NCBI GenBank assembly: GCA_016717225.1
Contig: JADKGB010000001.1
Coordinates: forward strand, 62,001-126,000
DNA: 64,000 nucleotides
Source: Flavobacteriales bacterium
Lineage (GTDB): Bacteria > Bacteroidota > Bacteroidia > Flavobacteriales_F > PHOS-HE28
Direction of reading: 5' to 3'
Of this stretch, positions 18,501 through 28,021 are shown piece by piece. The notes beneath the pieces were generated by a model. The model was not told the DNA's origin. It made no database searches and saw only the letters and a list, made by a program, of their open reading frames with translations. The translations under genes were made by a program, and so were the position numbers. Position 1 is the first letter of the stretch. Each line of letters starts with the position of its first letter.

Positions 18501-21500
18501 GAAGGTGTGGATGGTGTACAGACCACCAGCTGTCACTTCGAAGCTTGGGGTTCCGCCGAGTTGCTCGATCACCAGGTTGGTGCCAGAGGTCAACACGTAA
18601 GCGAGGCTGTAGCCATCAGGCGTGTTGCTGTCACCGTTGGCCGTTGCGGTCAAGGTCACTGCGTCACCGGTCAAGCACACATCAGTACCACCGCTCAGGG
18701 TACCTGCATCGGGGTTGGTAACGTTGAAGGCTGCACCGGCCACATCGAGGCTTGCGCAGATGTTGTTCGCTGCGAGCAGCGCCAACACATCACCACCGGT
18801 TGTAACACCAGGCACCACAACGCTCAGGTCGAGGTTGCTTGGGAACACGAAGGTGTGGATGGTGTACAGACCACCAGCTGTCACTTCGAAGCTTGGGGGT
18901 TCCGCCGAGTTGCTCGATCACCAGGTCGGTGCCAGAGGTCAACACGTAAGCGAGGCTGTAGCCATCAGGCGTGTTGCTGTCACCGTTGGCCGTTGCGGTC
19001 AAGGTCACTGCATCACCGGTCAAGCACACATCAGTACCACCGCTCAGGGTACCTGCATCGGGGTTGGTTACGTTGAAGGCTGCACCAGCCACATCGAGGC
19101 TTGCGCAGATGTTGTTCGCTGCGAGCAGCGCCAACACATCACCACCGGTTGTAACACCAGGCACCACAACGCTCAGGTCGAGGTTGCTTGGGAACACGAA
19201 GGTGTGGATGGTGTACAGACCACCAGCTGTCACTTCGAAGCTTGGGGTTCCGCCGAGTTGCTCGATCACCAGGTTGGTGCCGCTCGTGAGAACGTAAGCG
19301 AGGCTGTAGCCATCAGGCGTGTTGCTGTCACCGTTGGCCGTTGCGGTCAAGGTCACTGCGTCACCGGTCAAGCACACATCAGCACCACCGCTCAGGGTAC
19401 CTGCATCGGGGTTGGTAACGTTGAAGGCTGCACCGGCCACATCGAGGCTTGCGCAGATGTTGTTCGCTGCGAGCAGCGCCAACACATCACCACCGGTTGT
19501 AACACCAGGCACCACAACGCTCAGGTCGAGGTTGCTTGGGAACACGAAGGTGTGGATGGTGTACAGACCACCAGCTGTCACTTCGAAGCTTGGGGTTCCG
19601 CCGAGTTGCTCGATCACCAGGTTGGTGCCGCTCGTGAGAACGTAAGCGAGGCTGTAGCCATCAGGCGTGTTGCTGTCACCGTTGGCCGTTGCGGTCAAGG
19701 TCACTGCGTCGTCGATCAGGCATACGTCGCCGCCACCGCTCAAGGTTCCAGCATCGGGGTTCGTTACGTTGAACGCTGCACCGGCCACATCGAGGCTTGC
19801 GCAGATGTTGTTCGCTGCGAGCAGCGCCAGCACATCACCACCGGTTGTAACACCAGGCACCACAACGCTCAGGTCGAGGTTGCTTGGGAACACGAAGGTG
19901 TGGATGGTGTACAGACCACCAGCTGTCACTTCGAAGCTTGGGGTTCCGCCGAGTTGCTCGATCACCAGGTTGGTGCCAGAGGTCAACACGTAAGCGAGGC
20001 TGTAACCATCAGGCGTGTTGCTGTCACCGTTGGCCGTTGCGGTCAAGGTCACTGCATCACCGGTCAAGCACACATCAGCACCACCGCTCAGGGTACCTGC
20101 ATCGGGGTTGGTTACGTTGAAGGCCGCACCAGCCACATCCAACGAAGCGCAGATGTTGTTCGCTGCGAGCAGCGCCAACACATCACCACCGGTTGTAACA
20201 CCAGGCACCACAACGCTCAGGTCGAGGTTGCTTGGGAACACGAAGGTGTGGATGGTGTACAGACCACCAGCTGTCACTTCGAAGCTTGGGGTTCCGCCGA
20301 GTTGCTCGATCACCAGGTTGGTGCCAGAGGTCAACACGTAAGCGAGGCTGTAACCATCAGGCGTGTTGCTGTCACCGTTGGCCGTTGCGGTCAAGGTCAC
20401 TGCGTCACCGGTCAAGCACACATCAGCACCACCGCTCAGGGTACCTGCATCGGGGTTGGTTACGTTGAAGGCTGCACCAGCCACATCGAGGCTTGCGCAG
20501 ATGTTGTTCGCTGCGAGCAGCGCCAACACATCACCACCGGTTGTAACACCAGGCACCACAACGCTCAGGTCGAGGTTGCTTGGGAATACGAAGGTGTGGA
20601 TGGTGAATAGACCGGTTCCGGAAACGGAGAACGATGGCGAACTGCCAACTTGCTCGATCACCAAATTCGATCCGCTTGTCAGAACAAAGAGTGAGGAGTA
20701 GCCAGCAGGCACGTTCACGTCACCATTCGGGGTCGCGCTCAATACCGTTGGTTCCGCAGAGCATACCGTACCGCCGCCGCTCAGGGTACCGGCATTCGGT
20801 GCGATCACGTTCGTGACTCCTCCGCTCACGTCAAGCGATGCGCAAATGCTGCCACCGCCTTGTTGAAGGAGTCCGTTAACATCAAAACCAGTGGTCTGGC
20901 CAAGAACCACGATGGAGAGATCCAAAGTGGCCGGGTTATAGACCAGTGTGTGAATAGTGTAAAGACCTGGACCTGTTACTTCGAAGATGGCATCCGCTCC
21001 CACCTGTTCGATCACAAGACCGGATCCGCTGGTGAGGACATAGAGTACCTCAAATCCAGCGGGAACGTTCGCGTCCCCGTTAGCAACAGCAGTAAGGGTG
21101 GCTGAAGTACCATCGAAACAAACCAACGGTTTCGGGATGGTCAGCGTTCCGGCCTGAGCATCGCACTGCTGGGGAACAACGACCGTATAGTCTTCTACCT
21201 CACCGAACGCCCATGATTCGCAGGCGCCGCGGTAGGAGAATGCGCTCATGTTCACCCGCATGCGGGTTGAGCCTGGCAGTGCACCTGCAGGAACAGCGAT
21301 CGTGGCAGTTTCACCACCGAAACCTGTCTGCTGCACCATCCGCTCGTTCGCGGTGAAAGCGCCGTCCTGGTTCCAGTCGATCCACACGCTCCAGCGATAA
21401 CGCAAGAAGAAGGGGCCGTTAGGCTCCAGCGCAATGCCATAGCTGGCTCCTGGGTCCACAGTAGCGCTCAAGCCAGTGAAATCCGCGTAACCGTTGTTGT

Positions 21501-21690
21501 CGCCCGAGGTGTTGTCGATCCCGGCGAATTGAACGCGGTTCACATTGAAGGTGTTGCCGCTCCCGCCATCGCTTTCGCAATAGCTCTGAGCAAAGGAGGG
21601 GCTACCTAGAAGCAGCGCCGCTGCCGCCGTTCCCCAGAGCCTGCGGGCCCAGCTGGTAGGGATTTTCCAAGAAAGTTGTCCGGTCTTCAT
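15504..21690 (-). CDS. giant GEVED-repeat surface protein with T9SS sorting domain (one frameshift)
   Basis: With one frameshift corrected this gene encodes about 2061 residues. The N-terminus is a signal peptide (about 1-35) and then a GEVED domain (WIDWNQDGAF; WAFGEVEDYTV). It is followed by 15 repeats of about 116 residues, each starting (D/N)AGTLSGG and containing YVLTSG, LYTIHTFVFPSNLDLSVV and ICASLDV. It ends with a type A T9SS C-terminal sorting domain (WPNPTRDVLN ... LAPGTYMVRI). Repeats 3-11 are nearly identical; 1, 2 and 12-15 are diverged. The frame breaks at a run of five G (near 18895), where all sister units have four. It is predicted to be secreted by the type IX system and attached to the cell surface as an adhesin-like fibre; the function is inferred. 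Either a sequencing error or a phase-variable/inactivating mutation could explain the break. Confidence 0.85.
17330..20560. repeat. tandem array of nine near-identical 348-bp units
   Basis: The central part of the giant surface-protein gene repeats with a period of exactly 348 bp: the same word (GTGTTGCTGTCACCG) recurs near 17578, 17926, 18622, 18971, 19319, 19667, 20015 and 20363. The single 349-bp interval, between 18622 and 18971, marks an inserted base. Units differ at few positions, for example GTGCCAGAGGTCAAC versus GTGCCGCTCGTGAGA. Near-identity at synonymous sites implies recent duplication or gene conversion. Confidence 0.95.
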
Positions 21691-22256
21691 GGGTGTTGGT
21701 TTTAGAGAGGAATGAGGGTTGGGTTAAATCTTGTTCATGGATATGAACGAATGATTAAACACGCCTGATCAGGAATGGTTCACTCCAGTTGAAAATTTCC
21801 TTCTAACCCCCTCAGGTCTACCGGTTTATCAGAACACCACCTGCGGTCGAACCGCTGTGAGGGATGGCATCTGATCCATGTCACCGACATGATCCATGGA
21901 TCAACTTAAGTGAGATGAAAACCCCAACAGTTCCCCCGTGGAAGCGACCAGGTTCTCCCAGGTGGGGTGTTTCTCAATATGGCGTTGGGCTATAACGCGT
22001 ATTTCCTCAGAAGAAGCTTAGGTGTGTTCATGGGTCTCTTGCACAAATACCGCGGCTAGACCCAGACTTGCCCATCAACAATTTATGCGGTGTGGGATTC
22101 CGGTACTCAATTCCTTACTGTCCTCTGATCGGTAGGCAATAGCTGAAGGTGCTGGAACATCCGACGGTATTCGGACAGTGGACCTCTTGGATGGCTTGTT
22201 CCAGGATGCGCGGCGTACTTTGGAAGGGTCTTAGTCGCACTCCCAAGATCCACCGC
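21691..22256. other. intergenic region between surface-protein gene and TPR kinase
   Basis: 566 bp holding the upstream region of the giant surface-protein gene, several small palindromes (GTTCATGGATATGAAC near 21734; a repeated GATCCATG inverted pair at about 21874-21903), the decayed regulator fragment (21943-22117) and a plausible promoter TTG-N17-TACTTTGG (22196-22223) for the kinase gene. No intact gene was seen. Confidence 0.45.
21943..22117 (+). pseudogene. decayed 3' fragment of an OmpR-type response regulator
   Basis: This stretch aligns collinearly with the last 170 bp of the response regulator gene ending at 15206: GCGACCAGGTTCT, then CTCAA(T/C)ATGG, GCGTATTTCCT versus ACGTATTTCCT, AGAAGCTT, TGTGTTCAT, CAAATACC, and finally TGGTGTGGGATTCCGGT-like sequence. 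It retains readable VFM-LLHKY and AVGFRY segments of the winged helix but has a missing base and an in-frame stop. No upstream receiver domain is left. It has the same orientation as the intact gene, and the giant surface-protein gene lies between them. Confidence 0.8.
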
Positions 22257-24464
22257 ATGCGTCCACGATCGATCCCGCTCCTACTCGTTTTGCTGAGCTG
22301 CTTTCAATGCACCGCGCAGAACGCGTTCCTCGATTCGTGTTGGAAGTTGTATCGTGCACCCGGTCAGGATACCAAGTCCCATTTGGAAACACTGCACGAG
22401 ATCGTATGGGAACTCAGTTATGTGGATGCCGATTCAGCCAAGCTCCTGGCTATGGATCTGCTCCAACAGGCCACCGCGCATGGAAACCCGGAATTGATCG
22501 CACTGGCCCACCGCGACCTGGGCGATGCCTTGGCCATGGCTGATCGGAACAACGACGCAGCGTTGAAGGAATACAGAACGGCTATCGCGATCTGGCGCAC
22601 GAGAAAGGACAGCTCGGCTTCACGAGGTATCGCCACAGCGCTCAATTCCATGGGCATGCTCTATAAGAACCGGGGCGAATTGGATACTGCATTGGCCATG
22701 TACCAGCGCAGTCTTTCGCTACAAGCAACTATCGGCAACGAAAATGGGTTGATCTATTCCAATGCCAGCATAGCACGCATCCATGAAATGCAGAGCCGTG
22801 ATGACAGTGCACTTTACTACTACACCGCAAGTGGTCATTTGGCCAAGAAGCTTGGTGATGAACGCATGGTTGCAGCCAGCGCTGGAAATAGGGCCAATGT
22901 GTACGAGCGAATGGGACAAATAGGACCGGCCATCGATCTCGCGTACGAGTGTTTGCGCATAATGGAGAAGATGGGCAACGATCGAGGTGTGGCCACTACG
23001 CTGACGACGCTTTCGAGTTTGGCCAACACCCAAGGCGATGAGAAGACCGCGCTTTCGCTTATGCGAAAGGCGAACGCGCTGTATACCAACGTTGGATACA
23101 AGCAAGGCATTATGACGAGCGGAAACCACATCGGTACTTCGCTCTTGGGTTTGGGCAAAATGGACAGTGCGATCTTCTGGTTGGAACGCGCGCTTTTGCT
23201 GGAAAGAGAGTTGGAAGCGAAAGATCTTATGGGCCAAACGCTGAACAACTTGGCCAACGCTTACCGTGGATCACGTCGCTTCGATGATTCAGAGCGGATC
23301 GCGCGGGAAGCTCTGGAACTTTCGCGGGTACTGAAGGATGGGGCCAACGAAGCAAAGGCACTTTCAATATTGGGTCGCTCGGCCTTGGACAAAGGTTTGC
23401 TCAATGATGCACTGAAGTACTGCAATGATGGATATGCCGTGTCGAAAGCAGCTTCAACACTGACCGAAACCAGTGAGAGTTGTGAATGCCTGTATCGGGT
23501 TCACAAAGCACGTGGTGATGGAATGAGGGCATTGATCTACCTGGAGGAATACCACGCCATTCAAGACAGCATCATCAGCGACAGGAATACGCGTGCCCTT
23601 ACCCAACGGGATATGCAATACACCTTCGGCAAAGAGCAGTTGGCCGACAGTCTTCGCCATGCGGCGGAAGTCACGGAGCTGGACCACGCCCGTGAGTTGG
23701 AGCAATTGCGCGCCGATCGTAATCGGAACCGAGCGCTCGGTTTTGGCGGAACAGGTGTGCTTTTGATCGCAGGTGTTACGGCTTTCTTTATCAGTGATCG
23801 CAAACGGCGCAAAGCCCGATTCGAGAAGGACGCCGCGCAGTTGGAAACGCAAGCGTTGCGCAGCCAGATGAACCCGCACTTCATCTTCAACGCGCTGAAT
23901 TCCATCAATGCGTATGTGCAGAAGAACGAGCCTGATCGCGCAGCATCCTTCCTTTCACGGTTCGCACGCTTGATGCGACTTGTCCTCGAGAACAGTCGCC
24001 AGGCTGAAGTGCCGTTGAAGGATGATCTCGAAGCGCTGGAACATTATCTGCACCTTGAACGCGCTCGTAGTGGGGAGAAGTTCGACTACGCGATCAATGT
24101 GGATCCGATCATCGATCAGGAGGATGTGTTCGTGCCACCATTGGTTGCGCAGCCATTCGTGGAGAACGCTATCTGGCACGGCATGTCGGGCAAGGAAGGG
24201 AAGGGGCATATCACGCTGGCTATCACGCGCCAGGGCGAAGATCTCATCTTCACAATTGATGATGATGGTGTTGGTCGGCACGCACCGAAACCCGAACAAG
24301 CAGAGGGTGTGGTTCCCAAGAAGAGTTCGCTCGGCACGGCCATTACGCAAGCGCGTTTGGACCTGGTGAGCAAGCAAAAGGGACGCGCCGCCGGATATCG
24401 GTATGTGGACAAGCCATCAGGTACCCTGGTAGAGCTGACGCTGCCTTTGAGCGAAGGGGCTTGA
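22257..24464 (+). CDS. TPR-repeat sensor histidine kinase, LytS/YpdA type
   Basis: A 735-residue exported-then-anchored kinase. After a signal peptide (about 1-20) come many tetratricopeptide repeats, for example ALNSMGMLYKNRGELDTALAMYQRSL, a coiled segment, one membrane span (LGFGGTGVLLIAGVTAFFI) and a His_kinase domain with NPHFIFN as phospho-acceptor region, then a C-terminal ATPase domain with N box PFVENAIWH and DDDGVG. The LytTR-type regulator follows after 67 nt. Such TPR kinases with LytTR partners are abundant in Bacteroidota; the stimulus is unknown. I chose the ATG at 22257 because it starts the signal peptide. Confidence 0.9.
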   Translation: MRPRSIPLLLVLLSCFQCTAQNAFLDSCWKLYRAPGQDTKSHLETLHEIVWELSYVDADSAKLLAMDLLQQATAHGNPELIALAHRDLGDALAMADRNNDAALKEYRTAIAIWRTRKDSSASRGIATALNSMGMLYKNRGELDTALAMYQRSLSLQATIGNENGLIYSNASIARIHEMQSRDDSALYYYTASGHLAKKLGDERMVAASAGNRANVYERMGQIGPAIDLAYECLRIMEKMGNDRGVATTLTTLSSLANTQGDEKTALSLMRKANALYTNVGYKQGIMTSGNHIGTSLLGLGKMDSAIFWLERALLLERELEAKDLMGQTLNNLANAYRGSRRFDDSERIAREALELSRVLKDGANEAKALSILGRSALDKGLLNDALKYCNDGYAVSKAASTLTETSESCECLYRVHKARGDGMRALIYLEEYHAIQDSIISDRNTRALTQRDMQYTFGKEQLADSLRHAAEVTELDHARELEQLRADRNRNRALGFGGTGVLLIAGVTAFFISDRKRRKARFEKDAAQLETQALRSQMNPHFIFNALNSINAYVQKNEPDRAASFLSRFARLMRLVLENSRQAEVPLKDDLEALEHYLHLERARSGEKFDYAINVDPIIDQEDVFVPPLVAQPFVENAIWHGMSGKEGKGHITLAITRQGEDLIFTIDDDGVGRHAPKPEQAEGVVPKKSSLGTAITQARLDLVSKQKGRAAGYRYVDKPSGTLVELTLPLSEGA

Positions 24465-24531
24465 CCAAAGTCCGTTCGCACGGAGCAATTCATCCGCTTA
24501 ACTTGCCATCACTTGCTCAACTCTTTCCGCC

Positions 24532-25284
24532 ATGAAGACAACTGCTGTTATCGTTGATGATGAAGAACACTGTCGCGTCGCACTGAGCGGGATCCTCGAG
24601 CGGCGCCATCCGGAGATAGATCTGCTCGGTATGGCTACGAACGTGCCCGATGGGATCGAACTTGTACACGGTAAGAAGCCCAAAGTGCTCTTTCTTGATA
24701 TCGAAATGGGCAAGCTCACAGGGTTCGATCTGCTGCAAGCGCTGGGTCCCGATCGGCCACATGTGATCTTCACAACGGCACATGAGGGTTACGCTGTGAA
24801 AGCCATCCGCTTCAGTGCGCTGGACTATTTGTTGAAGCCCGTGGACCCCGATGAGCTTGCGTTGGCTATCGGTAAAGCCACTGAGGCTATGCGCACACCT
24901 CAAACTTCGGATCAGTTCATGGCACTGCTGAAGAACTTGTCCCAGCCGCAAGGTGCCGAGAAACGCATTGCATTGCCTGTATCCGATGGATTGGAAATGG
25001 TGAACGTGGACGATATCCTTTACTGCGAGAGTGATAGTAATTACACGATCGTGCACCAGAAGGACAAGAAGCGGTTGGTGATCAGCCGCACGTTGAAAGA
25101 GTTCGAGGACATGCTCGATCCCGATCAATTCATCAGGGTGCATCATTCGCACTTGATAAATGTGAAACACGTGAAGAAGTACATCCGCGGTGAGGGTGGT
25201 GAAGTGATCATGGCCGATGGCACGAACGTGGCTGTGAGTCGCCGGAAAAAGCAGGAGCTCATGGATAGTCTGGCGAAACTCTGA
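24532..25284 (+). CDS. LytTR-family response regulator
   Basis: A 250-residue regulator paired with the preceding kinase. The receiver domain has D9-D10-E11, phospho-acceptor Asp56 (LFLDIEMG) and the LLKPVD lysine near residue 104. The LytTR DNA-binding domain occupies about 145-248 (DILYCESDSNYTIVH; FIRVHHSHLINVKHVK). It probably binds upstream of nearby or distant target genes as a dimer. The two paralogous secreted-protein genes downstream are candidate targets, by proximity only. Confidence 0.92.
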   Translation: MKTTAVIVDDEEHCRVALSGILERRHPEIDLLGMATNVPDGIELVHGKKPKVLFLDIEMGKLTGFDLLQALGPDRPHVIFTTAHEGYAVKAIRFSALDYLLKPVDPDELALAIGKATEAMRTPQTSDQFMALLKNLSQPQGAEKRIALPVSDGLEMVNVDDILYCESDSNYTIVHQKDKKRLVISRTLKEFEDMLDPDQFIRVHHSHLINVKHVKKYIRGEGGEVIMADGTNVAVSRRKKQELMDSLAKL

Positions 25285-25768
25285 TATCGATGATAGGATC
25301 CATAACAGGATCCGGCACTGCGGTATCGGGAAGGAACCGATCTGGTATTCGGTGACCACTTCTTGTGTGCGTTCATCGAAGTAGAAGGTCTGCTTGAAGT
25401 CAGAGAGCAACGGCCCCGGTGAGTAAAATCAACGTGACGGCAAGCCTCCCCAGGCTGCAACTCGAGACCTTTCTTTCTTGAACAACTTGGCTTTATGCGG
25501 GTTGCGAACATCTCCATTCCACTTCGCTCATGCGCACCAAGCGGTTGGTGTTGGCTTGCATCTGGCCAAGTATCGCTTCAATCATGCAGGGATCTGGACA
25601 CCGGGCGGGTTGGATCGATGCACCCTTGACCCCGCCACTTGCTCACCCCAACCGGCCACCTGCGCGTTGGAGCTATGCTGGTCGATCACATCAAGGTTGA
25701 TTCGCACTCGAAAGCCGAAGCAGCCACTGCCAAGGTCCAACCTAACCGAACAACAACACCTAACCACC
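25285..25768. other. gene-free region downstream of the LytTR regulator
   Basis: 484 bp without an intact gene. On the minus strand near 25300-25410 there is a short protein-like stretch (FKQTFYFDERTQEVVTEY) that could be the remnant of a gene end, but it has no start and no continuation. The rest holds the upstream region of the next secreted-protein gene. Confidence 0.3.
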
Positions 25769-26344
25769 ATGACCGGTCAAACTCTCCTCCGTCTGTTCTT
25801 CCTCTTTTCCTTCGGCAGCACCACAAGTCTCTTCGCGACAATAGATGGGGCCGAAGGGGCCGCCGGCAAACTGCACCTTGAGGGTCGAATTCTTTTGGAA
25901 AGTGGCGGGTCGGAGGATGTGCGCGTATCCGTTTTCTGCGATAAAGTTGAGCAAGACCAGTTGAGCAAGGGGTCGAAGACGTTCGAATTGGAACTTGCAC
26001 TGGGCCATACTTATCAACTCGTGTTCACCAGATCCGGTTGTGTCACCAAGGAACTGGTGTTCGACACGAACGCCTCGGCTGACGTGCTCAAAGACGGTGT
26101 TTTCACCTTTCGATTCCAAGTATCATTGGCTGCTGCTCCCGCCGTAGGAGGATTCCACTATAGTGGCCCGGTAGCGATCATCCGCTTTGACCCGGAAGAA
26201 GGCGAATTCGACTACGATCGATCGTACGAGGCACTCGAAGTGGTTAAGGTGCGACCCGAGCGCAAGGAGGCCAAGCCATTCATCGACCCCACTGGCGCCT
26301 TTGCTGCTTGGGTGGAATTGAAGAGAACGGAGAAGCAATACTGA
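25769..26344 (+). CDS. secreted protein of unknown family, paralogue A
   Basis: A 191-residue protein with an N-terminal signal peptide (LLRLFFLFSFG...). No named domain is recognised. It shares an order of motifs with the next gene: a Cys-containing SGC.TKELVFDT segment, YSGPVAIIRFD..EGEFDYD, and FIDPTGAF near the C-terminus. The N-terminal half looks like a beta-sandwich with a hydrophobic repeat pattern. The paralogues are 244 bp apart on the same strand and probably arose by tandem duplication. Confidence 0.75.
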   Translation: MTGQTLLRLFFLFSFGSTTSLFATIDGAEGAAGKLHLEGRILLESGGSEDVRVSVFCDKVEQDQLSKGSKTFELELALGHTYQLVFTRSGCVTKELVFDTNASADVLKDGVFTFRFQVSLAAAPAVGGFHYSGPVAIIRFDPEEGEFDYDRSYEALEVVKVRPERKEAKPFIDPTGAFAAWVELKRTEKQY

Positions 26345-26588
26345 AAGCGCACAATTGGATCGGGTTGGTTTGTATGTTGAATTGGCACAAGGGACAGGGA
26401 GTATTGCTTTCGAGCAACGATCATTTGATGCCGCCGCTCTTGGACTGAACCGGACTCGAACGACTGGATACCGCGGGAAAGGAGGCCGATAAATACCCCC
26501 TAATGGGTATTGTATCAGCCCATTGAGCAAGGCCACCTTTGAGAAGCAAGAACGTCATTTGAATATTCACTTGAACAATCACTGGACC

Positions 26589-27479
26589 ATGGCACGCACA
26601 TTCACCCTTCAGGCCGCTTCGATCATGATCCTGGCCATTGCACAGATCGACAACGCTTCAGCTGGCAGCTTTTTGGAGATCGATGGCTTATTCCATGTTC
26701 CAAGTGCGAGTATGGAACATGCTCATGTAACGGTTCAACGCGGGGACGTGATCATGAATGTGCTCACCAACGACTTGAGGCACATCAACTTGCGATTGGA
26801 CCTTCAAACCACGTGGACCCTCTCCTTCGAGGAGGATGGATGCCGCAGCAAGGAGCTGTTTTTCGATACGCGAATGAGTGCGGAACAAGCGGCCAATGCA
26901 CCGTTCTTATTTCGGTTCGAGGTGACTTTGGAAGTTGAGCCGAGCATGAGTGCCTTGGCATATGCGGGTCCTGTCGGCTACATCCGGTTCGACTCGGCAC
27001 GGGGTGATTTCGACTATGACCTGGACTATCGATTATCGCATACCGCTGGCGGCGAGTTGCTGGATAAGCCGGTTGATCCGGCAGCCAGCGTTATCTCGGT
27101 TTCAGACAAGCGCGGACCACGCGAGCGGCACTGGGGTCCTGCTTTCATCGATCCTACTCGTGAGATGGAGCGTATGGCCGAGCTGCATAGGGCATCAGCG
27201 ATGAACGAAGGTGCTGTGAACGCTTCCGCACCAACCGTGATCACAAATGAAGAGGGTGTTTCGTCCATTGCTCGGGAAATTGGAATTGTGCCGGAAGGAT
27301 CCACGGTTGAACGCTCTGTGATCGTTGAGCAAGAGCGCGAGATCACTATTGTCCGTGTACGGAACAAGGGTGTCTTTACGGAGTATCGCCGTATCGCACA
27401 CAGCAACGGTACGGTACTGCACTTCAAGAACGCCAGCAACTGCACGTATCACGAATACGTGGCTGCAGTGGGCAGATAG
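26589..27479 (+). CDS. secreted protein of unknown family, paralogue B
   Basis: A 296-residue protein with a signal peptide (about 1-25, ending near NASAG). It shares with paralogue A the DGCRSKELFFDT segment, YAGPVGYIRFD..RGDFDYD and FIDPTREME. It has an additional C-terminal part of about 100 residues (VPEGSTVERSVIVEQEREITIVRVRN...) absent from A. A TTG start 66 nt upstream is possible; ATG 26589 matches the signal peptide. The function is unknown. It converges on yqeY with a strong hairpin between. Confidence 0.75.
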   Translation: MARTFTLQAASIMILAIAQIDNASAGSFLEIDGLFHVPSASMEHAHVTVQRGDVIMNVLTNDLRHINLRLDLQTTWTLSFEEDGCRSKELFFDTRMSAEQAANAPFLFRFEVTLEVEPSMSALAYAGPVGYIRFDSARGDFDYDLDYRLSHTAGGELLDKPVDPAASVISVSDKRGPRERHWGPAFIDPTREMERMAELHRASAMNEGAVNASAPTVITNEEGVSSIAREIGIVPEGSTVERSVIVEQEREITIVRVRNKGVFTEYRRIAHSNGTVLHFKNASNCTYHEYVAAVGR

Positions 27480-27495
27480 TTGACGGTATTCGTAA

Positions 27496-27541
27496 AGACG
27501 CCGACGGCGCTGAGCTTACAGGCCCAGCGCCGTCGGCGTCT
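27496..27541. terminator. perfect 17-bp stem between convergent genes
   Basis: AGACGCCGACGGCGCTG (27496-27512) pairs perfectly with CAGCGCCGTCGGCGTCT (27525-27541), with a 12-nt loop. It lies between the ends of the secreted-protein gene and the yqeY gene that closes the dcw transcription unit, so it is probably a bidirectional terminator. It lacks a clear U-tract on either side, which is common in Bacteroidota. Confidence 0.75.
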
Positions 27542-27559
27542 ACCCATCCCACAATTCGT

Positions 27560-28015
27560 TCAGCCTGCGGACAAGACTTTTTTCACGGCGCTTGCTATCG
27601 CGCTGCCATCCGCTTTACCGGCCAGTTGCTCATTCACGCTCTTCATCGCACGACCCATATCGGCCATGCTCTTGGCTCCGATGCCGTCCAGAATGTTCTT
27701 CACAGCAGCATGGATCTCGGCTTCACCCATGCGGGCCGGCAGAAAGGCCTCGATCACCTTCGCCTGGGCATCATCTTCAGCGGCCAGATCCGCTCGTCCT
27801 TGCTGGTGATAGATCGCAGCAGCCTCTGTTCGTTGCTTGTGCAACTTCTGGAGGATCCGCATTCCAGCCTCATCGCTAACAACCCCGTTGCTGTCTTCCT
27901 TGGTCAGTTCCAATAGAATGGCGCTTTTGATCGCCCGCAGCACATTGAGCCTGTCCTTTTCACGGGCAAGCATGGCTGTTTTGATGTCTGCGTCGATGCG
28001 CTCTTGCAAACTCAT
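27560..28015 (-). CDS. yqeY: GatB/YqeY domain protein
   Basis: A 151-residue cytoplasmic protein of the YqeY family, which resembles the C-terminal tRNA-binding tail of GatB. It starts MSLQERIDADIKTAMLAREKDRLNVLRAIKSAI, has the helical YIHQQGRADLAAEDDAQ-like middle region (here YHQQGRADLA) and ends with the GKADGSAIASAVKKVL motif typical of the family. The gene follows ftsZ by 6 nt in the same direction, an arrangement seen in many Bacteroidota. Its role is unproven; it may link aminoacyl-tRNA status with division. Confidence 0.9.
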   Translation of the reverse strand: MSLQERIDADIKTAMLAREKDRLNVLRAIKSAILLELTKEDSNGVVSDEAGMRILQKLHKQRTEAAAIYHQQGRADLAAEDDAQAKVIEAFLPARMGEAEIHAAVKNILDGIGAKSMADMGRAMKSVNEQLAGKADGSAIASAVKKVLSAG

Positions 28016-28021
28016 TCCGAT

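Noticed and set aside
17274..20610. Two long open plus-strand frames (about 600 and 660 codons) with histidine- and alanine-rich repeats inside the surface-protein repeat array.
   Set aside because: They are the reverse complement of the 348-bp coding repeats on the minus strand; a period divisible by three keeps an antisense frame open. Their composition is unlike a real protein and they have no start context.
25290..25410. Protein-like minus-strand stretch after the LytTR regulator (FKQTFYFDERTQEVV).
   Set aside because: Too short, no start or end context and no family match; kept only as a possible gene remnant.
27496..27541. The perfect palindrome as an attachment site or mobile element end.
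   Set aside because: It lies precisely between the ends of two convergent genes with no target duplication or transposase nearby; a terminator explains it.
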